A stretch of DNA of 37,450 bases from Bacteroidota bacterium (GTDB lineage: Bacteria > Bacteroidota > Bacteroidia > Flavobacteriales_D > Crocinitomicaceae), in the NCBI GenBank assembly GCA_006227105.1, contig SBFR01000196.1:1-37450 (forward strand), written 5' to 3'. Below are positions 7,902 to 16,822 of the stretch, one piece after another; within the stretch, counting starts at the first letter, position 1, and the number at the start of each line of letters is the position of its first letter. The position numbers and the translations under genes are program-made. The notes beneath the pieces were generated by a model. It was not told the origin of the DNA, searched no databases, and was given only the letters and a program-made list of their open reading frames with translations.

Positions 7902-9848
7902 TTATTTCAAAATGATTCTACCAAGTTTTTCTGCAATACTGATCTTTGCTCTTTCATACAAAATTTGCTGAGAAAGCAGGTCATTTAATTGTTCATGATC
8001 GATCTCGCCTGATGAAAGGATCTTTCTGATATCCTCAATCCGCTCTTCGATTTTTGAAGCTTTAAACGAATAGATGGAGTGTAGGACACATGTTTCTAAT
8101 CGATCTTCTTCACTTCTGATGAGGATATTGAAATCATTAAGCCATTTATGACTCACCTCCTGGTCGCTGCTCTCAATATCAGAGATCAAACGAACAATAT
8201 CCTGATCCTCATTTCTAAGGTAAAAAGAAGAATTGTATAGCGTTTTGTTTTCAAGTCCTTCAAGAACAAGAGCAAAGATCTTATTGTAGAGGGGATGGAC
8301 AAAGCCAAGATCATCATTCAATAATTCCTGACAGATCATTTCAGAAACACTTAGTTTATAATCTTCCTGATTTTTATCCGGAACGATTTCTCGATCACCA
8401 TATTTCATCAATATTCGGATCAACCCAAATTCACTTGGAGAATAGGAAGGAGCTGCGCTCGTTGTAGGTTGCTCAACAACAGGAATTGGTTCAATAGGAA
8501 TATCACGGATCTCCGGTTCATTGAGCTGTCTGGAAAGAGTGTTCTTACGTAGCTTTGTCAGCTCATTATTTAAGATTTGCTCGCTGATGTTGAAGGAGCT
8601 TGCGATCTTTTGAAGATATACTGTACGAGTGATCTGATCAGGGATCAATGAAACCGAGTGAACGATCTCTCGGATCAATTCAGCTCTTTTCAAAGGATCT
8701 TCTTCACCATCTTTTAGCAGGATATCTGCTTTGAATGAAATGAAATCCTGTGTATGCTGCTCGATATAATTTTCAAGTTCAGCTGAGCTTACCCGCTTGG
8801 AGTAAGAATCCGGGTCTTCTCCTTCAGGGAACAGAACAACCTTAACATTCATCCCTTCTTCCAGGATCAGGTCAATTCCTCTGAAGGAAGCTTTGATTCC
8901 TGCGGCATCACCATCGAAAAGGATAGTAATGTTTTGCGTATAACGTCTGATCAGTTTGATCTGATCTTTTGTCAGGGAAGTACCAGATGATGAAACAACA
9001 TTTTTTATTCCGGCTTGAAACATACTGATCACATCAGTATAACCTTCACATAAAAAACAATTGTCGTATTTGATGATATCACCTTTGGAATAGTAAAGAC
9101 CATACAAGATCTCACTTTTGTTGTAGATGATACTTTCGGGCGAGTTGAAGTATTTCGCTACCTTTTTATCAGTGAATAATGTTCTTCCTCCAAAACCAAG
9201 TACACGACCTGTAACGCTATGGATCGGGAACATTACTCTTCCGCGGAAGAAGTCAAAATGTCTGTCTTCCTTCGTTTTTACAAGACCTACCTTTTCCAGG
9301 TATTCTAACTTATACCCCTTCTCAAGAGCATTTTTAGTAAAATCGTCCCCGGTATTGAGGCAGTAGCCAAGTTGAAATTGTTTAATGATCTCCGGTCGAA
9401 ACCCTCTTTCTTCGAAATACGACATCCCGACTGCATTACCCTCTTCACTTTCATGAAGGTTCTTCATGAAATGGTCTTTTGCAAATTCATTAATGATGTG
9501 CAAACTTTCGCGCTCAGAGATCGCAGCTAATTCTTCTGCTGTGGCAGGTTTGTCTTCCGGAATAGGAATACCATACTTGTCTGCCAGCCATCGAAGGGCC
9601 TCTGGATAGGAGAAATGTTCCTTTTCCATGAGAAAAGTAACAACAGATCCTCCTTTACTCGATGAAAAACATTTGAAGATCTGTTTTCCTGGAGATACCA
9701 CAAAAGATGGTGTTTTTTCGTCCGTAAACGGACTTAATCCTTTCAGGTTTGATCCAGCTCTTTTGAGATTGACATACTCCCCGATGACCTCTTCAATTCG
9801 GGCAGTTTGCATGATCTCATCAATAATATGTGCTGGAATTTTTGACAT
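7902..9848 (-). CDS. dnaG: DNA primase
   Basis: A 648-residue bacterial primase that makes RNA primers at the replication fork. The order is an N-terminal zinc-finger-like domain (1-95), the catalytic core with TOPRIM motifs (LCEGYTDVISMFQAG, NITILFDGDAAG), and a C-terminal helicase-binding region rich in helices (about 460-648). Comparison with E. coli C40, H43, C61 and C64 gives S39, T42, C60 and S63 here (LKGLSPFTDEKTPSF, IFKCFSSSKGG), so three of four zinc ligands are missing although the fold residues around them are kept. The same loss is typical of flavobacterial primases as I remember them. It lies between a lipoprotein gene (3 bp gap) and mscS (3 bp gap). Confidence 0.96.
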   Translation of the reverse strand: MSKIPAHIIDEIMQTARIEEVIGEYVNLKRAGSNLKGLSPFTDEKTPSFVVSPGKQIFKCFSSSKGGSVVTFLMEKEHFSYPEALRWLADKYGIPIPEDKPATAEELAAISERESLHIINEFAKDHFMKNLHESEEGNAVGMSYFEERGFRPEIIKQFQLGYCLNTGDDFTKNALEKGYKLEYLEKVGLVKTKEDRHFDFFRGRVMFPIHSVTGRVLGFGGRTLFTDKKVAKYFNSPESIIYNKSEILYGLYYSKGDIIKYDNCFLCEGYTDVISMFQAGIKNVVSSSGTSLTKDQIKLIRRYTQNITILFDGDAAGIKASFRGIDLILEEGMNVKVVLFPEGEDPDSYSKRVSSAELENYIEQHTQDFISFKADILLKDGEEDPLKRAELIREIVHSVSLIPDQITRTVYLQKIASSFNISEQILNNELTKLRKNTLSRQLNEPEIRDIPIEPIPVVEQPTTSAAPSYSPSEFGLIRILMKYGDREIVPDKNQEDYKLSVSEMICQELLNDDLGFVHPLYNKIFALVLEGLENKTLYNSSFYLRNEDQDIVRLISDIESSDQEVSHKWLNDFNILIRSEEDRLETCVLHSIYSFKASKIEERIEDIRKILSSGEIDHEQLNDLLSQQILYERAKISIAEKLGRIILK

Positions 9849-9851
9849 GAA

Positions 9852-10262
9852 CTATTCTTTCGGGTAGCCGTAATCTTTTTCAGTTTCTACTTCACCTTTT
9901 TCATTGAAGGTTGTCCAAAGTCCAACCATCTGATCATTTTTATATTCTCCTCTGTAGTGAATGGCTCCGTTCGGATACTTTACAATACTGAATCCCTCCT
10001 TTAAGCCATGCTCATAGAACGTAATAGAAAGCTCGCTTCCATTTTCTGCATAGAAGACCCATTTCCCTTGTCGACGACTTTGATCATCCTGTTCGCCACG
10101 GTATTTGATCTGTTTTTTTCCAGGGTACCATTCTGTATAGATGCCATCTTTGATCTCCACCAGATCTTCAACAACCTCAGGGTCATCTGTTTTTTTCTTT
10201 TCTTCCTCTTCAGAACATGAGATGAAAGCGAATGCGACAAATAAGATGAGCAAGTATTTCAT
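9852..10262 (-). CDS. Small YwqK/MORN-like lipoprotein
   Basis: A 136-residue lipoprotein: hydrophobic leader, lipobox FISC with the lipidated C16, then a strongly acidic and lysine-rich tether (SEEEEKKKTDDPEVVEDL). The body has about four short repeats of the YwqK/MORN-2 type (GIYTEWYPGKKQIKYRGEQ, QGKWVFYAENGSELSITFY, EGFSIVKYPNGAIHYRGEY, VGLWTTFNEKGEVETEKDY). It is probably anchored in the periplasm or at the outer membrane; function unknown. It is wedged between the polyprenyl synthase gene (5 bp gap) and dnaG (3 bp gap) in what looks like one operon. Confidence 0.85.
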   Translation of the reverse strand: MKYLLILFVAFAFISCSEEEEKKKTDDPEVVEDLVEIKDGIYTEWYPGKKQIKYRGEQDDQSRRQGKWVFYAENGSELSITFYEHGLKEGFSIVKYPNGAIHYRGEYKNDQMVGLWTTFNEKGEVETEKDYGYPKE

Positions 10263-10267
10263 GATGC

Positions 10268-11239
10268 TTATTTTTCTCTGTTAACAGTGTATTCTACTAA
10301 TCCAATCAAAGATCTTTTTGCTTCGGAATCTGGTATACTTTCAATGAGCTCCAATGCTTGTGATTTTAGCTCAAGCATTTTAGCGTGTGCATATTCAATA
10401 CCTCCATGTTGGATGACAAGTTGAATGGCGTGTTGTACCTTTTTGGGGTTCTCATTGTGGTTTTTCACAATGTTGATCAATTCGTTTTTAACACTTGAAT
10501 CTACCGTATTGAGCACGTAGATCAGAGGGAGTGTCATTTTGCGCTCACGAATATCCAGACCTGTCGGTTTACCAATGTTGCCCGGACTACCATAGTCGAA
10601 GATATCGTCCTTGATCTGAAATGCTAGTCCAACCAACTCTCCAAATTGTCTCATTTTATCGGAGACATCTTCTCTGTCACAGCTAACGGCTGCCGACTCA
10701 CAACATGTAGCAATCAAGGAAGCCGTTTTCTGACGGATCACCTCGAAGTACACTTCCTCTGTGATGTCAAGTCTCCTTGCTTTTTCTATTTGAAGTAATT
10801 CTCCTTCACTCATCTCCCTTACGGAACGAGCGATGATCTCAAGTAAACGAAGGTTCTGTTTTTCGATCGAAAGTAAGAGCACTCTGGATAGCATGTAATC
10901 TCCAACCAGAACAGCCACTTTATTTTTCCAAAGGGCATTTACTGAAAAGAAGCCTCTTCTCTCGTTAGCGTCATCTACAACGTCATCGTGTACAAGTGTT
11001 GCAGTATGCAAAAGTTCTACAAGAGATGCCGCGTCATAGGTTTGATCAGTGACCTTGCCAAGCATTTTCGCTGTAAGGAAAATAAACATAGGCCGCATCT
11101 GTTTTCCTTTGCGACGAATGATGTAATGAGTGATCTTATCGAGAAGCGGAACTTTGGATTTCATGCTTTGTCGGAAACGGACCTCGAATTCGGCCATTTC
11201 CGCCTCAATAGGAGACATTATTTCCTCAACAGAGAGCAT
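10268..11239 (-). CDS. Long-chain polyprenyl diphosphate synthase (trans-isoprenyl diphosphate synthase)
   Basis: A 323-residue all-helical prenyltransferase that extends FPP or GPP with isopentenyl diphosphate, most likely giving the C35-C45 side chain of menaquinone. The first aspartate-rich motif is D85-D86-V-V-D89 in TLVHDDVVDDANERRG and the second is D211-D212-I-F-D215 in AFQIKDDIFDYG; RRKGKQMRP near residue 43 is the IPP-binding region. The residues five and four before the first motif (T80, A79 region) are small, which favours long products over GGPP, but product length cannot be fixed by reading. An exact -7 box ends 4 nt before the ATG at 11239, so the transcript is leaderless from that ATG, or translation begins at the ATG at 11218 (residue 8). 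Confidence 0.92.
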   Translation of the reverse strand: MLSVEEIMSPIEAEMAEFEVRFRQSMKSKVPLLDKITHYIIRRKGKQMRPMFIFLTAKMLGKVTDQTYDAASLVELLHTATLVHDDVVDDANERRGFFSVNALWKNKVAVLVGDYMLSRVLLLSIEKQNLRLLEIIARSVREMSEGELLQIEKARRLDITEEVYFEVIRQKTASLIATCCESAAVSCDREDVSDKMRQFGELVGLAFQIKDDIFDYGSPGNIGKPTGLDIRERKMTLPLIYVLNTVDSSVKNELINIVKNHNENPKKVQHAIQLVIQHGGIEYAHAKMLELKSQALELIESIPDSEAKRSLIGLVEYTVNREK

Positions 11240-11243
11240 GTAA

Positions 11244-11251
11244 CAAAGATA
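11244..11251 (-). promoter_or_regulatory. Promoter -7 box of the polyprenyl synthase-ywqK-dnaG-mscS operon
   Basis: On the minus strand TATCTTTG matches TAnnTTTG exactly and is separated by only 4 nt from the ATG at 11239. Transcription would then begin at or next to the start codon. No clear -33 TTG is visible upstream. Confidence 0.55.
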
Positions 11252-11329
11252 TACTAATGGAACTGAACAGGATAATAAAATTCGTGAATATTATCAACTA
11301 TTGAGGGACATTATTAAAAGAGTGAACGA

Positions 11330-12406
11330 TCAGTTCTTCAAAATGCGTTCTTCGTTGGTAATCAGCTTGTTTTTATTGGCCAATTGACCGCATGCGGCAT
11401 CAATATCCTTTCCTCGGCTACGACGAACATTTACAATTAAATTCTTGCTTTCAAGGAAGGATGCAAAATCATTTACCTTCTTAGGATCAGCTTGGGAGAA
11501 TTCACCTCCATCGATAGGATTGTATTCTATGATATTGATCTTGCACGGAACGCATCTTGCAAATCTGGCAAGTTCTCTGGCGTCATCAATTGTATCGTTG
11601 AAATCTTTGAATATGATGTATTCAAAAGTTACCCGAGAACCTGTTTTTTCATGAAAATACTTCAGTGCATCAGACAATTCTTCAAGATTGTTCGATTCAT
11701 TGATCTCCATGATCTTATTTCTTTTTTGATCATTCGCAGCATGCAATGAAAGGGCGAGGTTGAATTTAACTTCGTCATCTCCCAACTTTCGGATCATTTT
11801 CGCAATTCCTGCTGTCGAAACAGTGATTCTTTTTGGCGACATCCCCAGTCCATCCTCGGAGGTTAAGAAATCGATCGAACGAAGCACATTTTTGTAATTC
11901 AGCAAGGGTTCTCCCATTCCCATATAGACAATGTTGGAAAGTGGGATGCTGTATCTGGATTCAGCCTCGTTCTTCAGGTAAACAACTTGATCGTAGATCT
12001 CACCTGCAGTCAGGTTACGCAATAACTTCAATCGTCCTGTAGCGCAAAACGTACAAGCAAGACTGCATCCAACCTGAGATGAAATACAAGCAGTCATTCT
12101 TGATGAGGTTGGGATCAAGACCCCTTCGACCACTTTACCCTGTTCAACTGAAAATGCGCATTTGATCGTTTTGTCCGAGCTGATCTGTTGATCCTCCAAA
12201 GTGATCTTATCTATACGATAATGCGTTTTAAGTTTTTCTCTCAATGAAACCGAGAGGTTGGTCATTTCATCAAAACTTCCTGCATTTTTCCTCCATAACC
12301 ATTCATAGATCTGTTTGGCCCTGAATGACTTTTCATTGATCAGGGTCATGGAAGCAGTTAATTCTTCCAGATTAAGATTACGAATTTCGATGAGTTTTTC
12401 TGACAC
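11330..12406 (-). CDS. rlmN: Dual-specificity 23S rRNA (A2503) / tRNA (A37) C2-methyltransferase, radical SAM
   Basis: RlmN, 358 residues, methylates C2 of adenosine 2503 in 23S rRNA. The radical-SAM iron-sulfur cluster motif CxxxCxxC is C114, C118, C121 in QVGCSLACTFCATG; the second, methyl-carrying cysteine is C339 in DIDAACGQL. SAM-binding GMGEPLLNY and STAGI segments are present. The N-terminus aligns with family members (EIRNLNLEELT, FRAKQIYEWLW), which supports the GTG start at 12406 over the ATG at codon 20 (12349), because the latter would remove conserved residues. An exact -7 box ends 4 nt before that GTG. It follows the Bat operon by 30 bp but has its own promoter. Confidence 0.95.
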   Translation of the reverse strand: MSEKLIEIRNLNLEELTASMTLINEKSFRAKQIYEWLWRKNAGSFDEMTNLSVSLREKLKTHYRIDKITLEDQQISSDKTIKCAFSVEQGKVVEGVLIPTSSRMTACISSQVGCSLACTFCATGRLKLLRNLTAGEIYDQVVYLKNEAESRYSIPLSNIVYMGMGEPLLNYKNVLRSIDFLTSEDGLGMSPKRITVSTAGIAKMIRKLGDDEVKFNLALSLHAANDQKRNKIMEINESNNLEELSDALKYFHEKTGSRVTFEYIIFKDFNDTIDDARELARFARCVPCKINIIEYNPIDGGEFSQADPKKVNDFASFLESKNLIVNVRRSRGKDIDAACGQLANKNKLITNEERILKN

Positions 12407-12410
12407 GATG

Positions 12411-12418
12411 CAAAGGTA
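12411..12418 (-). promoter_or_regulatory. rlmN promoter -7 box
   Basis: Minus-strand TACCTTTG, exact TAnnTTTG, 4 nt before the GTG start of rlmN. It implies a leaderless or near-leaderless message; no obvious -33 TTG is seen. Confidence 0.5.
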
Positions 12419-12436
12419 CCCAATATTTTACTGAAA

Positions 12437-13162
12437 TCAGATCTTTCCGATTTGATCATTCTTGACGTAAAGTCCAGACACATCATTCCAGTTGACCCGG
12501 GTGTACTGATCATCAGACTCAATTATTTCAACGATCTGACCTTCAGGGATGATCTCTTTTGTCTTTTCTCCCATATTATTCAGGTAGACAAAGGTTTTTG
12601 GATGAATTACAACCGCTGAATCCTTACTGTGGGTGATTTTTGAACTGTAGAAAGCAAATCCTGAAAAGACCATTGCGATCAGTATGATCAGGCTTCCAGC
12701 GCTTACAAAAAAGGTTCTTTTAATCTTGTTTCGTAACCCAATGAAAACAGTGAACGATCCTGCCAAAACCAGTAAAAGACTCAATATGGCCAGGGTATTG
12801 GTGCCTATACTTAAAAGAAATGCACTGAAACCAGTGGGCAATTGAAGTTCGTCGGAAGAGATATTCAATTTTTCTCCAGCTACAGTCAACAATTGTACGG
12901 CTTCCTTATCCTTCGGATTTATCTTTAGTAGTCGTTTAATTGCCCAGATCGCTTTGCCATTTTCATTATTCATGTGATACGAATAGGCAAGGTTGAATAA
13001 AGCATCCTGATTTTCCGGAGAGACAGAAACTGCATGTTCAAATGAAGTAACCGCACCTTTGAAATCGCCTTTGTTTGCCTGTTCCAAACCATGATTGAAA
13101 TCAGAGGCATGGATTGGTAAAACAACCAGCAAAGCGAATATCAGTCCTACGATTTTAATCAT
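12437..13162 (-). CDS. batE: BatE-like TPR / SH3 membrane protein
   Basis: A 241-residue protein, last of the Bat operon. A signal peptide or anchor (1-19) precedes two TPR units (about 22-95; AVTSFEHAVSVSPENQDALFNLAYSYHM), two membrane helices (about 119-148 and 155-176), and a C-terminal SH3-like domain (about 185-241; GQIVEIIESDDQYTRVNWNDVSGLYVKND). This is the standard BatE arrangement; the TPR and SH3 parts are presumably periplasmic. Its start overlaps batD by 4 bp (ATGA). Confidence 0.85.
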   Translation of the reverse strand: MIKIVGLIFALLVVLPIHASDFNHGLEQANKGDFKGAVTSFEHAVSVSPENQDALFNLAYSYHMNNENGKAIWAIKRLLKINPKDKEAVQLLTVAGEKLNISSDELQLPTGFSAFLLSIGTNTLAILSLLLVLAGSFTVFIGLRNKIKRTFFVSAGSLIILIAMVFSGFAFYSSKITHSKDSAVVIHPKTFVYLNNMGEKTKEIIPEGQIVEIIESDDQYTRVNWNDVSGLYVKNDQIGKI

Positions 13163-14865
13163 GCCAGTTTTCTCAAAAGTTGTGAGATCTTTTCGATCCT
13201 GGTTTCGTCAATTGGAGTTCCAAAGCCATATCTGGCCTGCTGGAAATCAGTCATTAATTCATCCAATTGCTGGATGGTTTCAGCATCTCTTTTTTCACAT
13301 AATTTGGATTTGATCTCTGACCAAGTACATACCGTATTATTCTTTTCAGACTCCAGTTTCTCAGCACTGACTGTCAAAATTAATTTTTCAATAACACCGG
13401 ATGCTTCCTGAGAGCGATTCAATTTCACCAAACTTCTGGCTTTCTCTATTTCGTCCTGAATCATTCGATCCTGGTCTTTTTTCTTCTGAGTTAATAGGCG
13501 GTTGTCCGCTAGCTGGTCTTGTTTTTTCACGAAAAAGCCATAGAAAAGAATCATCAGAATAGGGGAGAACAATCCACCCCAATAAAGTGGAGAAGAGATC
13601 AAATGTGTTTTTGCAAAGTTCTTTTGTTCAGATCTCAAATGGAACGTTATGGTTTCCTGAACCGATTCTGAATTCGTATCATCGCTGTCAATTGAAGGTT
13701 GGTAGTTACTGTTTTTTTCAATCGTTAGCGCATGACTACGGGAAGTTATCGTGATGTACTTTTCTTTTATTGGATCAAAATAGCTGAATGTTGTTCCAGG
13801 AAGAGTCAAATTTCCGGACTTTGACACTTTTATGTTGAACGCATAGGTGATCTTACCTTCTGAACCTTTGGGTCCGAATTGAAATTCTTCAGTAACGATG
13901 GGATCTCCGTATGCAGTGAAACCCTTTGGCAATTCAAGTTTCGGTTCCATGAGGTTGTGAAGATTCCCATATCCCTGAATGGTGATGGTCATGGTGAATA
14001 CATCGCCTTGTGTGAGCTTCTTTTCTGATATTTCTCGATCGATCGTGAAGCTTCCTACACCTCCGGCAAAGTCTTTTGGAGGATTTGGCAAAGCCTTTAC
14101 GGTGATGAAGGAAGAGGTTGAAGTAACTGGATAACTTTCGTATCCTCTTCTCAACAGCAGTTTAAAAGGCTCAATTTCAAGCTTACCAGTTCCGGAAGGG
14201 AAGATGACCTTTTTGTCATAAGTGAAGGAGTACAGAGTATTCCCTTTTACCTTTTCTTCATCAACCATAATTCGGGTTGATGGGGTGATGTCGTGTTGAT
14301 CGATGACCCCATTAATTACATAAGGCTCGTAATTTTCAAGATGATTCGGACTGAATTTCGAATATACCTTCGCATATACAACCAATGGTTCACCTTCATA
14401 GATCGTATGCCTTGATTTTTGAATAACCCCAAAAGCGGGTTGTCTGAGCTGTCTGCTCGTGATCTCGCCATTGGAGCTCTCCTCAGTTTTTACCTTTTTA
14501 ATTGAAACATTAACGGTGTTCGAGCGATAAACTTTGTTTCCCTTTTTAATATAAGCTGGACCAAACAAATAAGTACCTTCTTTGGTCATAGCACCAGTCT
14601 GAGACATGTAATAGAAAGTAATGACCTTACCGGTGGAATAGTCCATTTCCTGTTCCATACCGTTCATGACATTGTACCCATGCACAAATCCTGGAGGTAA
14701 GTCAATATCCAAGTCACCCTGAACATTTGATTTCACAGTGATGGTCAGTATTTCTCCAACTTCTGCCTCATGAGGTTCTACTTCCAGGTAAACAACTGGC
14801 TTTTGGGCCAGAACCTGATTGCTTAAGAGCAATATTGAGACGATATGGAAAATTACTTTAAACAT
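13159..14865 (-). CDS. batD: BatD-like periplasmic protein
   Basis: A 568-residue protein with a signal peptide (1-20), several immunoglobulin-like beta domains (about 25-400; VYLEVEPHEAEVGEILTITVKS and GDVFTMTITIQGYGNLHNLMEPKLELPKGF are the recurring BatD signatures), one membrane helix near 430-455 (YWGGLFSPILMILFYGFF) and a cytoplasmic helical tail. Its position between batC and batE fixes the identification. It is thought to act with the von Willebrand proteins BatA and BatB in an envelope complex important for stress or oxygen tolerance, but its biochemistry is not known. It starts within the stop of batC (1 bp overlap). Confidence 0.88.
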   Translation of the reverse strand: MFKVIFHIVSILLLSNQVLAQKPVVYLEVEPHEAEVGEILTITVKSNVQGDLDIDLPPGFVHGYNVMNGMEQEMDYSTGKVITFYYMSQTGAMTKEGTYLFGPAYIKKGNKVYRSNTVNVSIKKVKTEESSNGEITSRQLRQPAFGVIQKSRHTIYEGEPLVVYAKVYSKFSPNHLENYEPYVINGVIDQHDITPSTRIMVDEEKVKGNTLYSFTYDKKVIFPSGTGKLEIEPFKLLLRRGYESYPVTSTSSFITVKALPNPPKDFAGGVGSFTIDREISEKKLTQGDVFTMTITIQGYGNLHNLMEPKLELPKGFTAYGDPIVTEEFQFGPKGSEGKITYAFNIKVSKSGNLTLPGTTFSYFDPIKEKYITITSRSHALTIEKNSNYQPSIDSDDTNSESVQETITFHLRSEQKNFAKTHLISSPLYWGGLFSPILMILFYGFFVKKQDQLADNRLLTQKKKDQDRMIQDEIEKARSLVKLNRSQEASGVIEKLILTVSAEKLESEKNNTVCTWSEIKSKLCEKRDAETIQQLDELMTDFQQARYGFGTPIDETRIEKISQLLRKLA

Positions 14866-15683
14866 TACCAGTCTTTTCCTGATTTATTGGTTCCTACATC
14901 CCCTTTATTACCACCTATCCGTCTCTTCGTTGAGGCTTCAGCTTTCATCAGCTGATCTAACATCCTTTCCACAGACTTGTTTGGAATTTTGGACCCATTA
15001 TTCATTTTGTCATTCGGATTTCCGTTGGGATCGTTGTTGTTTTTATTGGTACCCTTACCGGTTTTGGGATCTTTATTTCCTTTACCATTTTGTCCGTTCT
15101 GACTTTGATTCTGATTCCCGTCTTTCGGATTTTGGTTTCCCTTGTTTTGATTCCCTTTGCCTTGATTCTGATCCTTACCGTTCTGATTCTTGTTGTCTTG
15201 GTTTTGTTGATCCTGATTTTGATCCTGATCCTGATTGTTCTTTTCTTCTTTCTCCTTTTTTGCTTTCAGCCTTCTGATCGCCTGAGAAAGATTGTATCGT
15301 GTTTCTTCATCATCAGGATTGTTCTTTAAAGCGCTTTTGTATGCATCGATTGCTCCTTGATAATCCTCTTTCTGCATTTTAGAATTTCCCAGATTATGGT
15401 AGTTTTCGCTTTTCTGCTTTTCACTTCTTTTGTTTGAAGTGTTTTGCTGGTAGATCTTTTCTGAAAGTTCGAATTGTCTTGCTTTGTACGCTGACTGCCC
15501 AATTTCATCTGAAAGATCTACACCTTCTGGAGCCTTCTTCTGCGCGCTTTCGTAATATTTTAATGCTTTCCCGTAGTCTTTCTTTTTGTACAATGTTCTT
15601 GCTGTTTCCAAAGAATCTCTCCATTCCTGAGAATAGATCATTCCGGAAACCACGATGAAGAAGAAGAACATCAAAAACTTCAT
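14865..15683 (-). CDS. batC: BatC-like TPR protein with Asn/Gln-rich linker
   Basis: A 272-residue exported protein: signal peptide (1-19), TPR units from about 20 to 140 (YGKALKYYESAQKKAP, QGAIDAYKSALKNNPDDEETRYNLSQAIRRL), then an extreme low-complexity linker at 149-232 made largely of N, Q, D, G and K, and a short C-terminal segment (SVERMLDQLMKAEASTKRRI) that is conserved in BatC. A linker of this kind is common in the family, though this one is long. It begins 4 bp inside batB. Confidence 0.87.
   Translation of the reverse strand: MKFLMFFFFIVVSGMIYSQEWRDSLETARTLYKKKDYGKALKYYESAQKKAPEGVDLSDEIGQSAYKARQFELSEKIYQQNTSNKRSEKQKSENYHNLGNSKMQKEDYQGAIDAYKSALKNNPDDEETRYNLSQAIRRLKAKKEKEEKNNQDQDQNQDQQNQDNKNQNGKDQNQGKGNQNKGNQNPKDGNQNQSQNGQNGKGNKDPKTGKGTNKNNNDPNGNPNDKMNNGSKIPNKSVERMLDQLMKAEASTKRRIGGNKGDVGTNKSGKDW
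14988..15239. repeat. Low-complexity tract encoding the BatC Asn/Gln-rich linker
   Basis: About 250 bp of degenerate short repeats based on codons for N, Q, D, G and K. Units vary in length and sequence, so it is compositional bias and not an ordered tandem array. It also keeps long frames open on the other strand; these encode nothing recognisable. Confidence 0.7.
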
Positions 15684-16822
15684 GACCTTTTAATAAATAG
15701 CTTTTTATCCATGAATAAAAACACCAACCAGCATACCAAAGCTGCGAAAAGTGGAATGCGGTAACGATTCTCTTTCATGTCGAACTGCAAATCTCGTAGT
15801 TTTGTTCGCTTCATTTGGTTAATTTCTGTTAAGAGTGGCGACAGATCCGGAAATTCATCATCACTGAGTATGGCCATTCCTTTTCCTTTGGAGGCGATGG
15901 ATTGAATGAATTCACGATTCACTTTGGAAACGACAGTTGAGCCTAACGGTGTCTTTTTGTAACCCAGCTCAGGTCTGTCTGGATTGATCGGAACAGGTCC
16001 ACCTGATTTTGATCCGATTCCCAACACATTTACAGTGATGTTCTTTTTCTTTAAGATCTCAAAGATCGATGATGGTTTTTCTTCATGGTTTTCGCCGTCA
16101 GTCACGATGATGATACCCTTGGAACATTTTTGATCAGTAAACATATCATTCGCAGTAGACAAGGCCGCATTGATGTTTGTTCCTTGGTTAGACATGATGG
16201 ATGTAGTGATGTCATTCACAAAAAGTTTAGCTGCACTATAATCTGAAGTAATAGGCAATTGAACGTACGCTCCTCCGGCGAAAACGCAAATTCCAATCTT
16301 CTCACCATGTAAATTGTTGATCAACTGAACAATGGCTCTTTTGGAAACATCCAATCTCGTAAGATCATCGGAAATATCTTTTACATCCATTGAGGCAGAA
16401 ACATCCAGACAAATAACCAACTCAAGGCTCTCGATCGTCCCACTTACTTTTTTTGTTCCGAAGACAGGTTGAGCAAGTGATAGAATCAGAAATGCAAAGG
16501 TGTTTCTGAAAAAGAAAAATCGTAAAAAAGTCGACAAATTATCGACCGGTCGAAGGATCATTTTTCTGATTCCTGACCCAAAGGACTCTGAAAGTTTATT
16601 TACTCGGATTAAATTCCAGAAATAAACTCCTGTTAATGGAAGCATGAGTAGATACAACCAAAATGCCTCTGGTGTAAAGAAATCAAGTCGGGTAAGTGAG
16701 CCATTGTCGAGATAGCCAAGCAAGAAAAGTAATCCGGCGATAAGGATCCAGAAGAATATCTCCCAAGCAAGTGCTGCAATGGCGATCCAGGAAAGGCGAT
16801 ATGTACTTTCTTTCTTAGTCAT
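15680..16822 (-). CDS. batB: BatB-like von Willebrand factor A membrane protein
   Basis: A 380-residue protein with membrane helices near residues 17-37, 53-70 and 104-120, a VWA domain from about 132 to 330, and a final membrane helix (IPLFAALVCWLVFLFM) just before the C-terminus. The metal-ion-dependent adhesion site is complete: D140-x-S142-x-S144 in CLDVSASMDV, and a later DGE in IIVTDGENHEE. It overlaps batA by 8 bp, the usual A-B pairing. The VWA domain probably lies in the periplasm and binds partner proteins through a divalent metal. Confidence 0.92.
   Translation of the reverse strand: MTKKESTYRLSWIAIAALAWEIFFWILIAGLLFLLGYLDNGSLTRLDFFTPEAFWLYLLMLPLTGVYFWNLIRVNKLSESFGSGIRKMILRPVDNLSTFLRFFFFRNTFAFLILSLAQPVFGTKKVSGTIESLELVICLDVSASMDVKDISDDLTRLDVSKRAIVQLINNLHGEKIGICVFAGGAYVQLPITSDYSAAKLFVNDITTSIMSNQGTNINAALSTANDMFTDQKCSKGIIIVTDGENHEEKPSSIFEILKKKNITVNVLGIGSKSGGPVPINPDRPELGYKKTPLGSTVVSKVNREFIQSIASKGKGMAILSDDEFPDLSPLLTEINQMKRTKLRDLQFDMKENRYRIPLFAALVCWLVFLFMDKKLFIKRS

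Noticed and set aside
10268-11239. CrtE (GGPP synthase) for the carotenoid pathway
   Set aside because: It is in an unrelated operon with dnaG and looks like a long-chain quinone-type synthase; product length cannot be proven by reading.
14988-15239. CRISPR or tandem-repeat array
   Set aside because: Units are irregular, without constant repeats or unique spacers; explained by N/Q/D/G-rich protein coding.
14819-15329. Open frames on the plus strand opposite batC (up to 152 codons)
   Set aside because: They are antisense readings of the low-complexity linker (runs of D, S, F, L), with no domain, and the minus-strand gene is well identified.
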